In this document: piece after piece, positions 42,467 through 44,207 of the stretch
How positions within the stretch are numbered: the first letter of the stretch is position 1
Layout: each line of letters begins with the position of its first letter
Source: an uncultured Coriobacteriaceae bacterium
Lineage (GTDB): Bacteria; Actinomycetota; Coriobacteriia; Coriobacteriales; Atopobiaceae
DNA: 44,207 bases
Assembly (NCBI GenBank): GCA_902793195.1
Contig: CADBCS010000021.1
Location: forward strand, 1 to 44,207
Reading direction: 5' to 3'
The notes under the pieces: generated by a model
Told to the model about the DNA's origin: nothing
The model's database searches: none
Seen by the model: the letters and a program-made list of their open reading frames with translations, nothing else
Position numbers and translations under genes: made by a program

Positions 42467-43323
42467 TGGCGCGCGGGGAGCGGGCGCGCGGTACGTCGTT
42501 GGGCGCTCGTGTCGTGCGGGTGCCGCCCTACGTTGGCGTGCTCGTGGCCATAGCCATCCTTGCCTCGCCCTCCATCTCCGACCTCATCGACGCATGGCGC
42601 GCGAGCTCGCAGATCTCGACCCTCTCGTCGACGGTGGACGTGTTGCCAGCAAACCAGAAGCAGCGGCTGCTCGACCAGGCGCGCCGATACAATGCGCGTC
42701 TGGCGGGCTATGAAGACAAGGGTGCGGGCGAGGAGCTGTTGCCCTACGAGGAGCAGCTGAGCGCGGATGCCACCACCATGATGGGCTGGGTGGACATATC
42801 GAGCATCAAGGTCAAGCTGCCCGTGTACCATGGAACGAGCATCGAGGGGCTCTCGGCGGGCGTGGGGCATCTGGAACAGTCGAGCCTCCCGGTTGGCGGT
42901 GCGTCCACGCACTGCGTGCTGACGGCGCACTCCGGGGTGGCGGCCTCACGCATGTTCGACGACATTCGCATGCTCGTGCCAGGCGACGTGTTTGTGCTGT
43001 GGACGCTGGGCGACCCGTACGCGTACGAGGTGACGGGAAGCGAGGTCGTGCTGCCGGACGAGCTGTCGTCCTTGCACGTGGTTGCGGGAGAGGACCTGTG
43101 CACGCTGGTCACGTGTACGCCGTACGGGGTGAACTCGCACCGCCTGCTGGTGCATGCCCGGCGCTGCGACTACCATACCGGAACCGAGTCTGCCATGCCG
43201 GCGCACGTGTCGTCGCGCAACGTACCCATATACGTGGCGCTGGCCCTCGTTGCGGCCACGATCCTCGTTGGCGTTCTCGTGCGCCGGAAGAGGGGCGCGT
43301 CTGCAAGTAAGCGCCATGCATAG
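42463..43323 (+). CDS. Class C-type (pilus-polymerising) sortase 2
   Basis: 286 residues. Its ATG (42463) overlaps the stop of sortase 1 (ATGA), so the two are co-translated; a second ATG at 42466 is an equally good start. An N-terminal helix (VPPYVGVLVAIAILASPSIS), His156 (LTAHSGVAASRMF), Cys218 in TLVTCTPYGVNSH, Arg227, a C-terminal helix and RRKRGASASKRHA. It is clearly a tandem duplicate of sortase 1: long stretches are nearly identical at the DNA level (for example GTGCTGTGGACGCTGGGCGA). Two sortases with three non-identical sorting signals suggest that each handles different substrates. Confidence 0.9.
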   Translation: MMARGERARGTSLGARVVRVPPYVGVLVAIAILASPSISDLIDAWRASSQISTLSSTVDVLPANQKQRLLDQARRYNARLAGYEDKGAGEELLPYEEQLSADATTMMGWVDISSIKVKLPVYHGTSIEGLSAGVGHLEQSSLPVGGASTHCVLTAHSGVAASRMFDDIRMLVPGDVFVLWTLGDPYAYEVTGSEVVLPDELSSLHVVAGEDLCTLVTCTPYGVNSHRLLVHARRCDYHTGTESAMPAHVSSRNVPIYVALALVAATILVGVLVRRKRGASASKRHA

Positions 43324-43427
43324 CGGCGGGCGGGCGGCTTCCTGGCGCGGCGTACGTCGGGCGTCCGCATGCGACCATAAACATTGATGTAGCGAGATGG
43401 CCGCCGCGGATATCCATGGCGAGCGCA

Positions 43428-43442
43428 CGCTCTTTGAGAGCG
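43428..43442. terminator. Small hairpin between the converging pilus operon and PIN gene
   Basis: CGCTCT, TTG, AGAGCG. It lies about 105 bases past sortase 2 and 21 bases past the PIN stop. The stem is short and lacks a T-run, so it is weak evidence for a shared terminator. Confidence 0.3.
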
Positions 43443-43462
43443 CGGTGTAGCTTATCGATGCG

Positions 43463-43948
43463 CTAAAGCTCGATTAAGGCGAGCATCTCTGTGGGGGTTG
43501 CCGTGCGTACGGTTGGCGTGCGTAGAAGGGCAGCATCCCAGGTAACGAGATAGTCTGCGTTCGCACGTTGTGCAGCGGCCAGAAGTACGTTGTCCTCAAA
43601 GTCTGGACTCACGGAGCGGTATTTGGACGCGAGCCATAGGTCTGCCTCGTCTGTGCCCACGGCTGTCGCGAAGCTGCGGATGTTTTCCAGGCATCCCCAC
43701 GCAAACGCACGTGCGGACGCGGCGTCTGTCTCGCTCACAACGCCCTTCTCTGCGCGCACCATCCGCTTAGCTTCGGCGACAAGCACATAGAAAACGGTCT
43801 CGAGCTTTGATGCGCCATACAACAATGTGGCTCCGGTCGCATATGCCCTATTCAAGAACTCAAACGAGTCGTCGTGTTTGGGATGGTTGCCCAAGTAGTT
43901 ATCGACCCACACGCACGAGTCGACAAGAATTCGTACGGACTCATCCAC
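43463..43948 (-). CDS. PIN-domain protein, VapC-like toxin
   Basis: 161 residues with PIN-fold acidic residues in place: ILVDSCVWVDNYLG (first Asp near residue 9), SKLETVFYVL (Glu in the second motif), VGTDEADLWLA and SPDFEDNVLLAAAQRANADY then LVTWD at the C-terminal end. VapC-type PIN proteins are magnesium-dependent RNases, often cutting tRNA or rRNA, held in check by a partner antitoxin. Its start overlaps the end of the upstream gene by 8 bases, the usual antitoxin-toxin order. The C-terminus ends TPTEMLALIEL. It is convergent with the pilus operon, with 139 bases between. Confidence 0.85.
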   Translation of the reverse strand: MDESVRILVDSCVWVDNYLGNHPKHDDSFEFLNRAYATGATLLYGASKLETVFYVLVAEAKRMVRAEKGVVSETDAASARAFAWGCLENIRSFATAVGTDEADLWLASKYRSVSPDFEDNVLLAAAQRANADYLVTWDAALLRTPTVRTATPTEMLALIEL

Positions 43949-44207
43949 GGGTGAGACCTCTTTCCTGCCAACGCTCGATGAGAGAATCCTCCATCATTTC
44001 CTCGAATGGTCGTTCTTCGACTGTTGCGCTGAGTGTGCGGTCTTCTAGGCCAGCATCGTGCACAAACGTCGTGAACAACGTTTGTCCGTGGACGACGGGG
44101 CTCTGGCCGATGTGCTGCTCGGTTTTGTCAAAGACTGCATCCAACAATGCTTCGAGTTGTTCGCCTCTCTGTGCCAACTTCTCCCATACAGCGCGAACAA
44201 ACGTCGA
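43941..44207 (-). CDS. Putative antitoxin partner of the PIN gene (5' end outside window)
   Basis: The frame is open from the right window edge (STFVRAVWEKLAQRGEQLEA, LLDAVFDKTEQHIGQSP) through EERPFEEMMEDSLIERWQER to a stop at 43941-43943, overlapping the PIN start. A start is not visible; TTG 44177 is not convincing because the frame continues in coding-like sequence upstream. The acidic C-terminal part would fit an antitoxin tail that fills the toxin site. I cannot name the DNA-binding family without the N-terminus. Confidence 0.65.
   Translation of the reverse strand, partial: STFVRAVWEKLAQRGEQLEALLDAVFDKTEQHIGQSPVVHGQTLFTTFVHDAGLEDRTLSATVEERPFEEMMEDSLIERWQERGLTRG

Overview
The window looks like a chromosomal piece of a high-GC, anaerobic, gut- or mouth-type actinobacterium of the class Coriobacteriia (Olsenella/Parolsenella/Collinsella-like). 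This is inferred from the GC-rich codon use, the gene types (clostridial hydrophobic W-repeat proteins, sortase-assembled pili, a mannitol-type PTS, a short GlgB, a rubredoxin/ferritin cluster) and the style of the terminators. I could not run a search, so the genus is a guess. No rRNA, tRNA, CRISPR array, integrase or transposase was seen.

Layout. 1-2556: the end of an unknown gene, a SAM methyltransferase, a PAP2-type membrane protein and a membrane-anchored XRE regulator, the last two coupled. 3051-5670 (minus strand): a zinc-ribbon membrane protein, then a small redox cluster (ferritin-like protein, tiny winged-helix protein, rubredoxin fused to the tail of a metallo-beta-lactamase-fold domain and apparently cut at its 5' end). 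5652-9110 (minus): a large surface-protein gene (InlB/Flg_new-type repeats, then six ChW repeats) broken by one nonsense codon and about four frameshifts. 9171-12022 (minus): an M13 lipoprotein peptidase and a sugar O-acetyltransferase, divergent from glgB (12177). 14037: a GNAT acetyltransferase. 14720-19008: a sugar-phosphate module, with a mannitol-type EIICBA (minus) divergent from a SorE-like dehydrogenase and a DeoR regulator (plus); the shared intergenic region carries two near-identical 19-bp sites that look like operators. 19114-22536: a DUF4869-like gene coupled to a broken ATPase gene, a secreted ChW protein and a HIRAN protein. 23054-26566: one 1170-residue protein joining an APC-type amino-acid permease to three PAS-like modules and a GGDEF domain. 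27050-43323: a five-gene pilus operon with three surface proteins (421, 615 and 3786 residues) ending in LPAWG, LPVTG and MPTTG sorting signals, and two class C-type sortases. 43463-44207 (minus): a PIN-domain toxin-like gene with an upstream partner cut by the window edge.

Two things stand out. First, a family of intergenic palindromic repeats occurs at four places (about 2621-2876, 19824-19922, 22601-22815, 26641-26862). Each is built from roughly 45-bp half-units carrying CGTACGATTT-type ends and a GGTCCCTACC-type core. The half-units are arranged as one or two (partly three) copies on each side of a near-constant GGCCGATTAT centre, and every copy lies just after the 3' end of a plus-strand gene. 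One copy abuts the broken ATPase gene. Second, the permease-PAS-GGDEF fusion could be a one-protein link from amino-acid transport or sensing to cyclic-di-GMP synthesis. The giant adhesin is also notable because a BspA-like leucine-rich block, visibly more A+T rich, sits inside a loop of one of its pilin-type domains.
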